From: JAURVT01 sp049059935
GTDB lineage: Bacteria; Actinomycetota; Actinomycetes; Propionibacteriales; Nocardioidaceae
NCBI RefSeq assembly: GCF_049059935.1
Contig: NZ_JBMGQR010000013.1
Coordinates: 1 to 64,000 of the forward strand
Direction of reading: 5' to 3'
DNA length: 64,000 bases
In this document: positions 15,334 to 23,796 of the stretch, one piece after another
Numbering within the stretch: the first letter of the stretch is position 1
How the letters are laid out: every line of letters begins with the position of its first letter
Program-made: the position numbers and the translations under genes
Notes under the pieces: model-generated
Seen by the model: the letters and a program-made list of their open reading frames with translations, nothing else
What the model was told of the DNA's origin: nothing
Databases searched by the model: none

Positions 15334-16563
15334 ATGTCGGCGGCGATGTCCTCCGCCGCCGACGAACCACTGACACCCGGCTCGCCCGAGCTGCGGCGCC
15401 TCAACGGCGCGATGCTGGCGGCCGGGCTCGCGGGCTTCGGCATGCTCTACGCGACCCAGCCGCTGATGCCCCAGATCGCCGACGAGTTCGGCGTCTCGGC
15501 CGCCGCGTCGAGCCTGACCGTCTCGGCCGCCACCGGCGCGCTCGCGGTCTGCGTCCTGCCCATGACGCTGTTCGCCGAGGCGGTGGGCCGGGTGCGCGTG
15601 ATGCGGTGGGGGCTCGTGGCCGCGGTGGTGCTGCTCCTGCTGAGCGCCGCGGCACCGTCCCTGGCCGTGCTGGTGGGCCTGCGGGCGCTGCTCGGCGTCG
15701 CGGTCGCCGCCGTCGTCGCGGTGGCGATGGGCCACGTCGGCGCGGTGGTCGACCGGCGGGCGGTGGGCGCGACCATGGGCCTCTACGTCGCGGGCAACAC
15801 GCTGGGCGGCGTCGGCGGACGGGTGGTGACGGCCGTCGCCGGCGACCTCGCCGGCTGGCGGGTGGCCGACGCGACGCTCGCCGCGTTCGTCGCGGTCGCG
15901 GTGGCGGCCTTCTGGTGGCTGCTGCCCGCGCCCCGGGTCGTCCGGGGCGAGGTCGGGGCGCGGCCGTCGTCCGCCTCGATCCTGCTGCCGCACCTGCGCA
16001 ACGCCGCCCTGCTGCGGCTGCTGGTGGTGCCGTTCGCGCTCATGGGCGCCTTCGTGGCCGTCTACAACTACCTGTCGTTCCGGCTCGTCGCTCCCCCGTT
16101 CTCGCTGCCCGTCGCGGTGGTCGGCGCGGTGTTCCTGGCCTACTTGAGCGGCACCGCGACGTCGGTCCTGGCCGGACGGCTGGCGGCCCGCTCGGACCGC
16201 CGCCGATCGCTGGTGGGCTGGATCCTGGTGATGGGCGCGGGCGTCGCGATGACGGTGCCCGACCAGATCGTCGTGGTGGTGGCCGGCCTGGTCGTGCTCA
16301 CCGGAGGATTCTTTGGCGCGCACGCGGTGGCGAGCGGCTGGGTGCCGGCGATCGCCCGGCGCAGCGACGCAGACGTCGCGACGGCGCCCGCGAGCGGGTT
16401 GTACCTGCTCGCCTACTACGCCGGCTCGAGCACCTTCGGCGCGCTCGTGGGCGTGGCGTGGGCGCGCGACGGGTGGGACGGGACGGTGCTCGCCGTCGGC
16501 GTCCTCGTGGCGGTGGGGCTCGTCGCGGCCCTCAGCGTGCGCGACACCCGTTCACGCGCCTGA
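15334..16563 (+). CDS. MFS transporter, YnfM-like
   Basis: The 409-residue protein has twelve hydrophobic helices. Its first helix reads GFGMLYATQPLMPQIADEFGVS, followed by ASSLTVSAATGALAVCVLPMTLFAE, which strongly resembles the YnfM-type inner-membrane exporters. A basic motif-A-like loop (RLAARSDRRRSL) separates the two halves. It should be a proton-coupled exporter; the substrate is unknown. ATG 15334 and ATG 15346 are both possible starts and neither has a clear Shine-Dalgarno. It is divergent from the DUF4397/sortase operon across a 202-bp gap. Confidence 0.85.
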   Translation: MSAAMSSAADEPLTPGSPELRRLNGAMLAAGLAGFGMLYATQPLMPQIADEFGVSAAASSLTVSAATGALAVCVLPMTLFAEAVGRVRVMRWGLVAAVVLLLLSAAAPSLAVLVGLRALLGVAVAAVVAVAMGHVGAVVDRRAVGATMGLYVAGNTLGGVGGRVVTAVAGDLAGWRVADATLAAFVAVAVAAFWWLLPAPRVVRGEVGARPSSASILLPHLRNAALLRLLVVPFALMGAFVAVYNYLSFRLVAPPFSLPVAVVGAVFLAYLSGTATSVLAGRLAARSDRRRSLVGWILVMGAGVAMTVPDQIVVVVAGLVVLTGGFFGAHAVASGWVPAIARRSDADVATAPASGLYLLAYYAGSSTFGALVGVAWARDGWDGTVLAVGVLVAVGLVAALSVRDTRSRA

Positions 16564-16659
16564 CGCACGCCGCGCCGGGTCGTGTACTTGCTCGTTCTGG
16601 CGGCAGGCAGCAGGGTGTACCCACCGCGGGGCGTGCGTCCCCCAGGTGAGCGAGGGGAC

Positions 16660-18087
16660 ATGAGCGAGACGACCCAGGAGACCGGGCAGCCGGAGCTCAA
16701 GCGGGTGATGGGCCCCGGCCTGCTCCTGCTGTTCATCGTCGGCGACATCCTCGGCACGGGCGTCTACGCGCTCACCGGCCAGGTCGCCGCGGAGGTGGGA
16801 GGCGCCGCCTGGGCGCCGTTCCTCATCGCGTTCGCGGTCGCGCTGGTCACCGCCTTCTCCTACCTCGAGCTCGTCACCAAGTACCCGCAGGCCGCGGGTG
16901 CGGCGCTGTACGTGCACAAGGCGTTCGGCATCCACTTCGTGACGTTCATCGTCTGCTTCACCGTGATGTGCTCGGGCATCACCTCGGCCTCGACCGCCGC
17001 GCGCGCCGTCGCGGCGAACTTCGACGCCGGCTTCGGCCTGGGCTGGACCGAGTCGGGCAACAACACCGCCATCCTGCTCGTCGCCCTGGCCTTCATGCTG
17101 CTCGTCATGGCCGTCAACTTCCGCGGCGTCAGCGAGAGCGTCAAGGCCAACGTGGTGCTCACCTCGATCGAGCTGTCGGGCCTGCTGCTCGTCATCCTGA
17201 TCGGCTTCTGGGCCATCGCCGGCGGCGGCGACTCGATCGACTTCTCCCGCGTGCTCATCTTCGAGAGCCCCGGCGACAAGAGCACCTTCATGGCGCTCAG
17301 CACCGCCACGTCGCTGGCGTTCTTCGCGATGGTCGGCTTCGAGGACTCGGTCAACATGGCCGAGGAGACCAAGGACCCCAGCCGGATCTTCCCCAAGATG
17401 ATGCTGACGGGCCTCGGCATCACCGCGGTCATCTACGTGCTCGTGTCGGTGTGCGCCGTGGCCGTCGTGCCGATCGGCGACCTGGCCGGCAACGAGACGC
17501 CGCTCGTCACGGTCGTGCAGACCGCGGCGCCGGACTTCCCGATCTCCGACCTGATCCCGTTCATCTCGATCTTCGCGGTCGCCAACTCCGCGCTGATCAA
17601 CATGATGATGGCCAGCCGACTGCTCTACGGCATGAGCAAGCAGGCCGTCCTGCCGCCGTTCCTGTCCAAGGTGCACCCGTGCAACCGCACGCCGTACAAC
17701 GCGATCATCTTCACCACGGTCATCTCGCTCGGCCTGATCACCTACGTCTCGCTCGACCCCGAGAGCCCCGTCGTCGCCATCCTCGGCGGCACCACCTCGC
17801 TGCTGCTGCTCGCGGTGTTCGCGGTCGTCAACGTCACGGTGCTCGTGCTGCGACGCGAGCCCGTCGAGCACAAGCACTTCCGAGCGGGCACCGCCCTGCC
17901 GGTCATCGGCGCGATCGCCTGTGTCTACCTGGTGCTGCCGTGGTCGTCGGGCCGCGACCCCGAGCAGTACCGCATCGCCGGCATCCTGCTCGTGCTCGGC
18001 ATCGTCCTGTGGGCGATCACCTGGTTCGCCAACCGTGCGCTGCGGGCCAGGAAGACCGTCATCCGCGACCCCACCGACCTCGACTGA
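16660..18087 (+). CDS. APC-family amino acid permease
   Basis: The 475-residue protein has about twelve helices and the APC signature in the first helix: LLLLFIVGDILGTGVYALTG, with GxG substrate-binding turn, then VTAFSYLELVTKYPQAAGAALY. Helix 6 reads FFAMVGFEDSVNMAEETKDP, also typical. It imports amino acids or related compounds through the cytoplasmic membrane. GAGGGG lies three bases before ATG 16660; an upstream frame from 16582 lacks family similarity. It overlaps the start of the next, hydrolase-like gene, and the following genes salvage murein dipeptides, so an amino acid or dipeptide role is plausible. Confidence 0.87.
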   Translation: MSETTQETGQPELKRVMGPGLLLLFIVGDILGTGVYALTGQVAAEVGGAAWAPFLIAFAVALVTAFSYLELVTKYPQAAGAALYVHKAFGIHFVTFIVCFTVMCSGITSASTAARAVAANFDAGFGLGWTESGNNTAILLVALAFMLLVMAVNFRGVSESVKANVVLTSIELSGLLLVILIGFWAIAGGGDSIDFSRVLIFESPGDKSTFMALSTATSLAFFAMVGFEDSVNMAEETKDPSRIFPKMMLTGLGITAVIYVLVSVCAVAVVPIGDLAGNETPLVTVVQTAAPDFPISDLIPFISIFAVANSALINMMMASRLLYGMSKQAVLPPFLSKVHPCNRTPYNAIIFTTVISLGLITYVSLDPESPVVAILGGTTSLLLLAVFAVVNVTVLVLRREPVEHKHFRAGTALPVIGAIACVYLVLPWSSGRDPEQYRIAGILLVLGIVLWAITWFANRALRARKTVIRDPTDLD

Positions 18088-18914
18088 GCACCGTCACCGA
18101 CCTCGCCGCCCGCGTCGACGCCCTCGCGTCCGACGCGGGCGCGCGCGTGTCGGTGTGGGCCGGCCCGGTCGACGGCCCGGCCCTCCTCGCACGCGACGCC
18201 GACGCCGTCCACCACGCGGCGAGCACCCTGAAGCTGCCCCTGCTCGTCGCCGTCCTGTCCGCCACGCAGACGGGACGAATCGACCTCGACGACGAGATCG
18301 AGGTGCATGCGGACTTCGCGTCCGCGGTGCCGGGGGCGACGTTCGCGTCGACGCCGGCGTACGACAACGACGCCGAGCCCTGGGCGCTGCTCGGCGGCCG
18401 GGCGTCGGTCGGCTGGCTCGCCCGTCGCTCGGTCGTCCGGTCCAGCAACCTCGCCACCAACCTGCTGCTCGAGCAGGTGGGGCCGAGCGCCGTCGACGAG
18501 GTCTGGAGGCGCGCGGGCGCGTCCCGGTCGAGCATCCGCAAGGGCATCGAGGACGGACCGGCGCGCGAGGCGGGCCTGACCAACGACGTGACGGCCCGCG
18601 ACCTCGCGTCGGTCGTCGGCGCACTGGCCGCCGGTCGGCTGCTCGACCCCGCGCACACGGCCTGGGCCACGGGCGTGCTGGGCGAGGTGGAGCACGTCGA
18701 CGGGCTCCCCGCCGGGCTCCCCCGCGGCACCCCCGTGTGGCACAAGCCCGGGTGGATCGAGGGCTCGTGCCACGACGTCGGCCTGGTGACGCCGCCGGAC
18801 GGTCCGCCCCTCGTCGTCGCGGTGCTGACCACCGGGCCGTTCGACGACGAGGCCGGGCACCGGCTCGTCGCCGACGTCTCCCGCGCCTGCTGGGACCACC
18901 GGCCGCGGTCGTGA
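18084..18914 (+). CDS. Class A beta-lactamase-fold serine hydrolase, probable CTG start
   Basis: The 276-residue protein keeps the three active-site motifs of serine beta-lactamases and DD-peptidases: STLK (Ser47, Lys50), SSN in RSSNLATN where SDN is usual, and KPG in WHKPGWIEG where KTG is usual. No signal peptide is visible, which is unusual for a beta-lactamase, so it may be an intracellular esterase or peptidase. No ATG, GTG or TTG exists near the expected N-terminus. CTG 18084 overlaps the permease stop as CTGA, and the next in-frame GTG (18147) would delete the first helix. The family is clear; substrate and start are not. Confidence 0.75.
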   Translation: MSTVTDLAARVDALASDAGARVSVWAGPVDGPALLARDADAVHHAASTLKLPLLVAVLSATQTGRIDLDDEIEVHADFASAVPGATFASTPAYDNDAEPWALLGGRASVGWLARRSVVRSSNLATNLLLEQVGPSAVDEVWRRAGASRSSIRKGIEDGPAREAGLTNDVTARDLASVVGALAAGRLLDPAHTAWATGVLGEVEHVDGLPAGLPRGTPVWHKPGWIEGSCHDVGLVTPPDGPPLVVAVLTTGPFDDEAGHRLVADVSRACWDHRPRS

Positions 18915-18924
18915 CGGCTCGCCG

Positions 18925-18930
18925 TAGGGT
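18925..18930 (+). promoter_or_regulatory. -10 box of leaderless epimerase promoter
   Basis: TAGGGT ends 6 nt before GTG 18937; there is no ribosome-binding site. Confidence 0.5.
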
Positions 18931-18936
18931 CGACGG

Positions 18937-20010
18937 GTGATCTCCGCCGTCCGCACGCGGGTGCTCGACGTCCCGCTGCACACCCCGTTCGTCACCGCGC
19001 TCCGCCGCACCGAGGCCACGTCCACCGTGCTCGTCGAGATCGAGGACGCCGACGGCGTCGTCGGCCTCGGCGAGGCCCCGGCGGTCTGGCAGGTCACCGG
19101 GGAGTCGCTCGCCGGTGCACGGGCGTGCGTCGACGGTCCGCTGGCGTCGGTGCTCGTGGGTCGCGACCCCGACGACCTGCGTCCCCTGCTGCGCGACGTC
19201 CGGGGCGCGGTGGCGGCCAACCACGGGGCCAAGGCCGCCGTCGACGTCGCGCTGCACGACCTCGTCGCGCGTCGCCGCGGCGTGCCGCTGGTGGTGCTCC
19301 TCGGCGGCACCGAGCGACGCGTGCCCACCGACGTCACGCTGTCGGTGGCCGAGCCCGCCGACCTCGCCCGGACGGCCGGGCAGCGCCTCGCCGACGGCTT
19401 CACGGCCGTCAAGGTCAAGGTCGGCACCGACGCCGTCGCCGACGTCGAGCGGGTGAGGCAGGTGCGCGAGGCCGTCGGCCCCGACGTCGCCGTCCGGCTC
19501 GACGCCAACCAGGGGTGGACGCCGCGCGCGGCCGTCACCGCGATCGGACGCATGGAGGACCTCGGTCTCGACGTCGAGCTGGTCGAGCAGCCGGTCGCGG
19601 CGGCCGACCTCGGCGGGCTCGCCTGGGTCACCGACCACGTCCACACGCCCGTCATGGCCGACGAGTCGGTGTTCGGGCTGCGCGACCTCGTCGGGGTGGT
19701 GTCGCGACGCGCGGCGGACCTCGTCAACGTCAAGCTCGCGAAGTGCGGCGGACTGGTGCCCGCGGCCGCGATGCTCGAGCTGTGCGCCGCGCACGAGGTG
19801 GGTGCGATGGTCGGCACGATGATGGAGACGCACGTCGGCGTGGGTGCGGCGGCGAGCCTGGCGTCCGCGCACGGCACCCCGCTGCTCGACGACCTGGACG
19901 CCGCGTGGTGGGCGGCGGCGTCGCCGTACGTCGGCGGCCCGACCTACGACGGGCCGGCGCTCGTGCTGCCCGACGCCCCCGGTCTCGGCGTCGAGGGGGT
20001 GCGCGCATGA
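18937..20010 (+). CDS. Dipeptide epimerase (L-Ala-D/L-Glu epimerase type, enolase superfamily)
   Basis: The 357-residue protein has the muconate-lactonising subgroup layout: catalytic KVK (Lys159, Lys161), metal ligands Asp189 (LDANQGW), Glu217 (VELVEQPV) and Asp242 (MADES), and the second catalytic lysine Lys266 in VNVKLAKCGG. Such enzymes epimerise the second residue of L-Ala-D-Glu released from peptidoglycan. Chloromuconate or succinylbenzoate chemistry is an alternative, but the next gene is an NlpC/P60 endopeptidase, as in the Bacillus ykfB-ykfC pair, which favours murein peptide recycling. GTG 18937 follows a -10 box directly. Confidence 0.82.
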   Translation: MISAVRTRVLDVPLHTPFVTALRRTEATSTVLVEIEDADGVVGLGEAPAVWQVTGESLAGARACVDGPLASVLVGRDPDDLRPLLRDVRGAVAANHGAKAAVDVALHDLVARRRGVPLVVLLGGTERRVPTDVTLSVAEPADLARTAGQRLADGFTAVKVKVGTDAVADVERVRQVREAVGPDVAVRLDANQGWTPRAAVTAIGRMEDLGLDVELVEQPVAAADLGGLAWVTDHVHTPVMADESVFGLRDLVGVVSRRAADLVNVKLAKCGGLVPAAAMLELCAAHEVGAMVGTMMETHVGVGAAASLASAHGTPLLDDLDAAWWAAASPYVGGPTYDGPALVLPDAPGLGVEGVRA

Positions 20011-20885
20011 GCGGCCACGTCGGCGTCGCGGTGCCCGTCACCACGGTCTGGACCTCGCCCGAGGCGCCGCGCCCGCTCGACTCCGCGGCGGTCGCCGATC
20101 CCCCGGACGTCGCCGCCTGGGCCGCGTCGCTCGACGACGGTCTCCGGCTCGGCCTGCACGGCCTCACGTCCACCCAGGGACTGCTCGGCGAGCCGGTCAT
20201 GGTGCTGGAGGAGCGCGGCGACTGGGCCGAGGTGGTCCTGCCCTGGCAGCCGTCGCGCACCCACCCCCGCGGCTACCGCGGCTGGGTGCCCCGCGCGCAC
20301 CTGGGCCCGTCGCCCGAGCCGGCCGTCCTCTACGCCACCGTCGTCGTGCCGACCTCGACCACCGACGCGGGCACGCCGCTCTCGCGCGGCACGGTGCTGC
20401 CCGTGCTCGACCGCGAGGACGAGCGGGTGCGCGTCGCCGTCACCGGCGGCAGCCCGTGGGTCGCGGCGGCCGACGTGCACGTCGCACCGTTCGGCCGGGT
20501 CGACCGCAGCGTCGACGCCCTGCTCGCCGGCGCCCGTCAGCACCTCGGGCTGTCCTACCTGTGGGGCGGCACCAGCGGATGGGGCCTGGACTGCTCGGGC
20601 CTGGTGCACCTGTCGCACCGCGTCGCCGGCGTCACCGTGCCGCGGGACGCGTCGGACCAGCAGCCCGTCGCGACACCCGTCGAGATCGACGCCGCCGGGC
20701 CGGGCGACCTGTTCTTCTTCGCCAAGCCCGACGGCCGCGTCACCCACGTCGGGTTCGTGACCAACCAGCCGGGCGAGCCGCTGCGGATGCTGCACGCGCC
20801 CGAGGGGGGCGGCCTGGTCGAGGACGCCCCGATGGCCGACGACCGGCGCGCGTCGCTGGTCTCCGCCGGCCGCCTGCTGCGCTGA
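20007..20885 (+). CDS. NlpC/P60 peptidase with SH3-like domains (YkfC-like)
   Basis: The 292-residue protein has two SH3b-like segments (about 5-100 and 105-160) and a C-terminal NlpC/P60 domain. The catalytic cysteine is Cys196 in GLDCSGLVHLSHRV and the histidine is His247 in RVTHVGFV. YkfC-type enzymes cut gamma-D-Glu-diaminopimelate bonds in short murein peptides carrying a free L-Ala, giving L-Ala-D-Glu, the substrate of the epimerase encoded just before. No signal peptide is seen, which agrees with an intracellular recycling role. ATG 20007 overlaps the epimerase stop (ATGA). A strong terminator follows. Confidence 0.85.
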   Translation: MSGHVGVAVPVTTVWTSPEAPRPLDSAAVADPPDVAAWAASLDDGLRLGLHGLTSTQGLLGEPVMVLEERGDWAEVVLPWQPSRTHPRGYRGWVPRAHLGPSPEPAVLYATVVVPTSTTDAGTPLSRGTVLPVLDREDERVRVAVTGGSPWVAAADVHVAPFGRVDRSVDALLAGARQHLGLSYLWGGTSGWGLDCSGLVHLSHRVAGVTVPRDASDQQPVATPVEIDAAGPGDLFFFAKPDGRVTHVGFVTNQPGEPLRMLHAPEGGGLVEDAPMADDRRASLVSAGRLLR

Positions 20886-20889
20886 ACGA

Positions 20890-20927
20890 CGACGCCCCGC
20901 CACCCTCGGGAGGGTGACGGGGCGTCG
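20890..20927. terminator. Strong bidirectional terminator hairpin
   Basis: An imperfect inverted repeat with 16- to 18-bp arms (CGACGCCCCG and CGGGGCGTCG outer parts, one mismatch) and a CGGG-type loop lies between the convergent NlpC and terC genes. Confidence 0.8.
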
Positions 20928-20939
20928 GTGCGTGGTGCG

Positions 20940-22037
20940 TCAGCGGTGCGTGTCGTCCGCGTCCTCGACGCCCGGGGCCGCGGTGCGGCGCGAGGGCACG
21001 TCGGGGGTGCCGTCCGCGTCGGTCTCGTTGCTCTGGGTGGCCGAGACCTTGGCCGGGTCGCCGTCGACGTCCTGGCCCTTGGTCTTGCGCAGGCTCAGGA
21101 TCGCCGTCAGCGCGATCGTGACGATGATGACCGCGAGGCTGAGCAGCGACGGGATCTCCCAGTCGATGATCGGCTGGCCGTTGTTGATGAACGACAGCTC
21201 GTTCTCGTGCAGCGCGTGGATGACGAGCTTGACGCCGATGTAGGCCAGGATGAACGACAGGCCGAGCGACAGGTAGACGAGCTTCTGCAGCAGCCCACCC
21301 AGCAGGAAGTACAGCTGGCGCAGGCCCATCAGCGCGAAGACGTTGGCCGCGAAGACCAGGTACGGCTCCTGCGTGATGCCGAAGATCGCGGGGATCGAGT
21401 CCAGCGCGAACATGATGTCGGTGGCGCCGAGCGCGACCAGGACGAGCAGCATCGGGGTGGCGACGCGCTTGCCGTTCTCCTTGACGAAGAGCTTCAGGCC
21501 GTGCCACTCCTCGCCCACGTTGAGGCGCTTGCGGGCGAACTTGAGGATGGCCGACTCCTCGTTGTGGCCGTCGTCGTCCGCGCGGTAGCTCTTGACCAGG
21601 CCGTAGGCCGTGTAGATCAGGAAGGCGCCGAAGATGTAGAAGACCCAGGAGAAGTTGCTGACGAGCTGGTAGCCGACGGCGATGAAGATCGTACGGAAGA
21701 TCAGGGCCAGGATGATCCCGACCATGATCGCTTCCTGCTGGTACTTCTTGGGCACCTGCAGCGCGCTCATGATGATGATGAACACGAACAGGTTGTCGAT
21801 GCTCAGCGAGTACTCGGTCAGGTAGCCGGTGAAGAACTGCACACCGTACGAACCGCCGTGGTAGACGGTGGTCCAGATGCCGAACGCGACGGCCAGGCCG
21901 ACGTAGAACGACAGGAAGGTCACGAGCTCCTTGGTCTTGGGCTCGTGGGGGCGACGGGACACGATGATCAGGTCGACGATGATGACGCCGACGGTGACGA
22001 ACACCGTGATGGCCCACTCGGTGGTGGAGACGGTCAC
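20940..22037 (-). CDS. TerC/Alx-family membrane protein (Mn2+ exporter)
   Basis: The 365-residue protein has eight to nine membrane helices with the TerC acidic motifs: TEYSLSIDNLFVF (Glu75, Asp81) in one half and GATDIMFALDSIPAIFGIT in the other, forming the metal path. Alx/TerC proteins export manganese or load exported enzymes. The C-terminal 40 residues are charged and soluble. GTG 22035-22037 has GGAACCC and GAGGG-like sequence upstream. The gene sits behind a yybP-ykoY riboswitch, which directly supports manganese-responsive expression and a manganese export role. Confidence 0.88.
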   Translation of the reverse strand: MTVSTTEWAITVFVTVGVIIVDLIIVSRRPHEPKTKELVTFLSFYVGLAVAFGIWTTVYHGGSYGVQFFTGYLTEYSLSIDNLFVFIIIMSALQVPKKYQQEAIMVGIILALIFRTIFIAVGYQLVSNFSWVFYIFGAFLIYTAYGLVKSYRADDDGHNEESAILKFARKRLNVGEEWHGLKLFVKENGKRVATPMLLVLVALGATDIMFALDSIPAIFGITQEPYLVFAANVFALMGLRQLYFLLGGLLQKLVYLSLGLSFILAYIGVKLVIHALHENELSFINNGQPIIDWEIPSLLSLAVIIVTIALTAILSLRKTKGQDVDGDPAKVSATQSNETDADGTPDVPSRRTAAPGVEDADDTHR

Positions 22038-22072
22038 GTGGAGGGTTCCTCTGGTCGGATGATCGGGGCACC

Positions 22073-22180
22073 GGAGGTCTCTTCCGCCGACGCGCGGTGA
22101 CCTGCGCTGACGACCCGTGGCGCCGGACCGCGCTGAGGCGGTCGTGTTGACGACGTCACGGCGAAGGAATACTCCCCTCC
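22073..22180 (-). ncRNA. yybP-ykoY manganese riboswitch
   Basis: In the minus-strand leader of the terC gene the conserved pieces occur in the right order: GGAGGGGAGTA at the 5' end, then GTCGTCAACAC, a long variable hairpin (GACCGCC...GGTC), and a 3' end GCGGAAGAGACCTCC. The 5' GGAGG pairs with the final CCTCC as stem P1. The spacing to the start codon is about 36 nt, leaving room for ribosome-site control. The sequence match is by eye to the known consensus. Confidence 0.85.
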
Positions 22181-22240
22181 AACCGGAGAACTATCTCACG
22201 AGGGGGGCCCGCACGCCTCCGCGAACGGGCGAGGCGGTCG

Positions 22241-23722
22241 TCACGGGGCGGTCGCTCCGCGGCCGTCCTCCTGCGCCACCAGCTCGTCGAGGTCCTTGAG
22301 CCGGTGCCGCTGGGTGAGCGGGCGGGCCAGGCGGTGGTTGCCCTCGAGCACGTCGGCGTTGCGGTCCAGGAACCACCAGTAGCCGGCCGTGAACGGGCAC
22401 GCGTCGTCGCCCACCCGCTTCTTCGGGTCGTAGCGGCAGCCGCCGCAGTAGTCGCTCATCTTGTCGATGTAGGCGCCGCCGGACGCGTACGGCTTGGTGG
22501 CCATCAGGCCGCCGTCGGCGTGCTGGCTCATGCCGACGACGTTGACCGGCATCACCCAGTCGTAGCCGTCGACGAACCGGGTCTGGAACCACTCGGTGAG
22601 CGCGTCGGGGTCGTACCCGCGCTGCAGCGCCCAGTTGCCGAGCACCATCAGCCGCGGGATGTGGTGCACCCAGCCGTGGTCGCGGACGCCGCGCAGCACG
22701 CCCGACAGGCAGGCGGCGTCGACGTCGTCGGCGCGCAGGTCGTCGAACCACGCGGGCAGCGGCTTGCCGGCGTGCAGGTGGTTGTGCGCGCGGTAGTCCT
22801 CGCCGAAGTGCCAGTACAGCTGCCACACCCACTCGCGCCACCCCACGAGCTGTCGGACGAACCCCTCGACGCTCGCGATCGGCGCCGTCCCGTCGTCGTG
22901 GCGACGGACGGCCGCCTCGACCACCTCGTGGGCGTGCACCAGCCCGAGGTTGAGCGGGACCGACAGCAGGCTGTGCGCCATCCGGTCGTCGGCCTTGAGC
23001 ATGGCGTCCTCGTGCGGCCCGAACGCCGCGAGCCGCTCGTCGCAGAACCGCTCGACGGCCGCGAGCGCCTCGCGCCGGGTCACGGCGAACTGGCGGGGTG
23101 CGTCCTCCCCCACCATCTCCAGGCCCTCGTCGCGGGCCCAGCGGTCGAGGTCGTCGCGGACCTCGGCGTCGATGTCGTCCTCGCGTGGCACGTAGGGCCG
23201 GGGCACGTCGAGCGTCGCGCTCTGGGGCGGGGGCTCGCGGTTGTCGTGGTCGTGGTTCCACTGCCCGCCGGCCGGCTCGCCGCCGTCGACCAGGATCTCC
23301 AGGCGCCGGCGCTGGTGGCGGTAGAAGTCCTCCAGGCGCAGCTGCTTGCGTCCGCCGGTCCAGGCGGTGAACTCGTCCTTGGGCATCGAGTAACCGGGGG
23401 TGGGGTCGATCGCGCCGACGAGCCCCTCGTCCTGCAGCCGCTCGACCAGCTGCTGGGCCCTCCACGACGTGGGCTCGAAGACGTCGACGGTCTCCCCCAG
23501 CTCGGCCAGGGCCTCGCGGTAAGTGCCGGTCTGGATGAACACGGCGCGGTCGCCCAGCTCGGCCGCGCGGTGCCGCAGCGCCGACAGCGTCAGGTGCAGC
23601 TTCTGGCGGTGGTAGACCCGTCGGTGCAGCACCGCACGCGACTCCACCAGCAGCACCGGCCGTCGGTCGGAGGTGAAGTGGGGCCCGAGCTGGTCGGCGA
23701 AGAGCCATCGGCGGTTCGGCAC
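22241..23722 (-). CDS. FeS-containing (6-4) photolyase, PhrB/CryPro class
   Basis: The 493-residue protein is a bacterial FeS-type photolyase. It starts RRWLFADQLGPHF as this class does, and has FAD-pocket motifs such as GYSMPKDEFTAW and HHIPRLMVLGNWAL. Four cysteines are present at 338, 426, 429 and 442 (ACLSG, YCGGC, ACPFT). Their spacing is identical to the [4Fe-4S] ligands I recall for Agrobacterium PhrB (350, 438, 441, 454). It repairs (6-4) pyrimidine photoproducts with blue light. The start is GTG 23720-23722. It is monocistronic and divergent from sppA. Confidence 0.92.
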   Translation of the reverse strand: MPNRRWLFADQLGPHFTSDRRPVLLVESRAVLHRRVYHRQKLHLTLSALRHRAAELGDRAVFIQTGTYREALAELGETVDVFEPTSWRAQQLVERLQDEGLVGAIDPTPGYSMPKDEFTAWTGGRKQLRLEDFYRHQRRRLEILVDGGEPAGGQWNHDHDNREPPPQSATLDVPRPYVPREDDIDAEVRDDLDRWARDEGLEMVGEDAPRQFAVTRREALAAVERFCDERLAAFGPHEDAMLKADDRMAHSLLSVPLNLGLVHAHEVVEAAVRRHDDGTAPIASVEGFVRQLVGWREWVWQLYWHFGEDYRAHNHLHAGKPLPAWFDDLRADDVDAACLSGVLRGVRDHGWVHHIPRLMVLGNWALQRGYDPDALTEWFQTRFVDGYDWVMPVNVVGMSQHADGGLMATKPYASGGAYIDKMSDYCGGCRYDPKKRVGDDACPFTAGYWWFLDRNADVLEGNHRLARPLTQRHRLKDLDELVAQEDGRGATAP

Positions 23723-23796
23723 CGTGCCAGGTTGTCACTGCGGGGGTGCCGGCGCAGGACGGGCTCGGGTCTCGGTGGGTGGGACGACCGGGGTGC

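Noticed and set aside
18094..19877. Large minus-strand frames opposite the hydrolase and epimerase genes
   Set aside because: They contradict the clear active-site motifs on the plus strand and have no ribosome-binding site or promoter.
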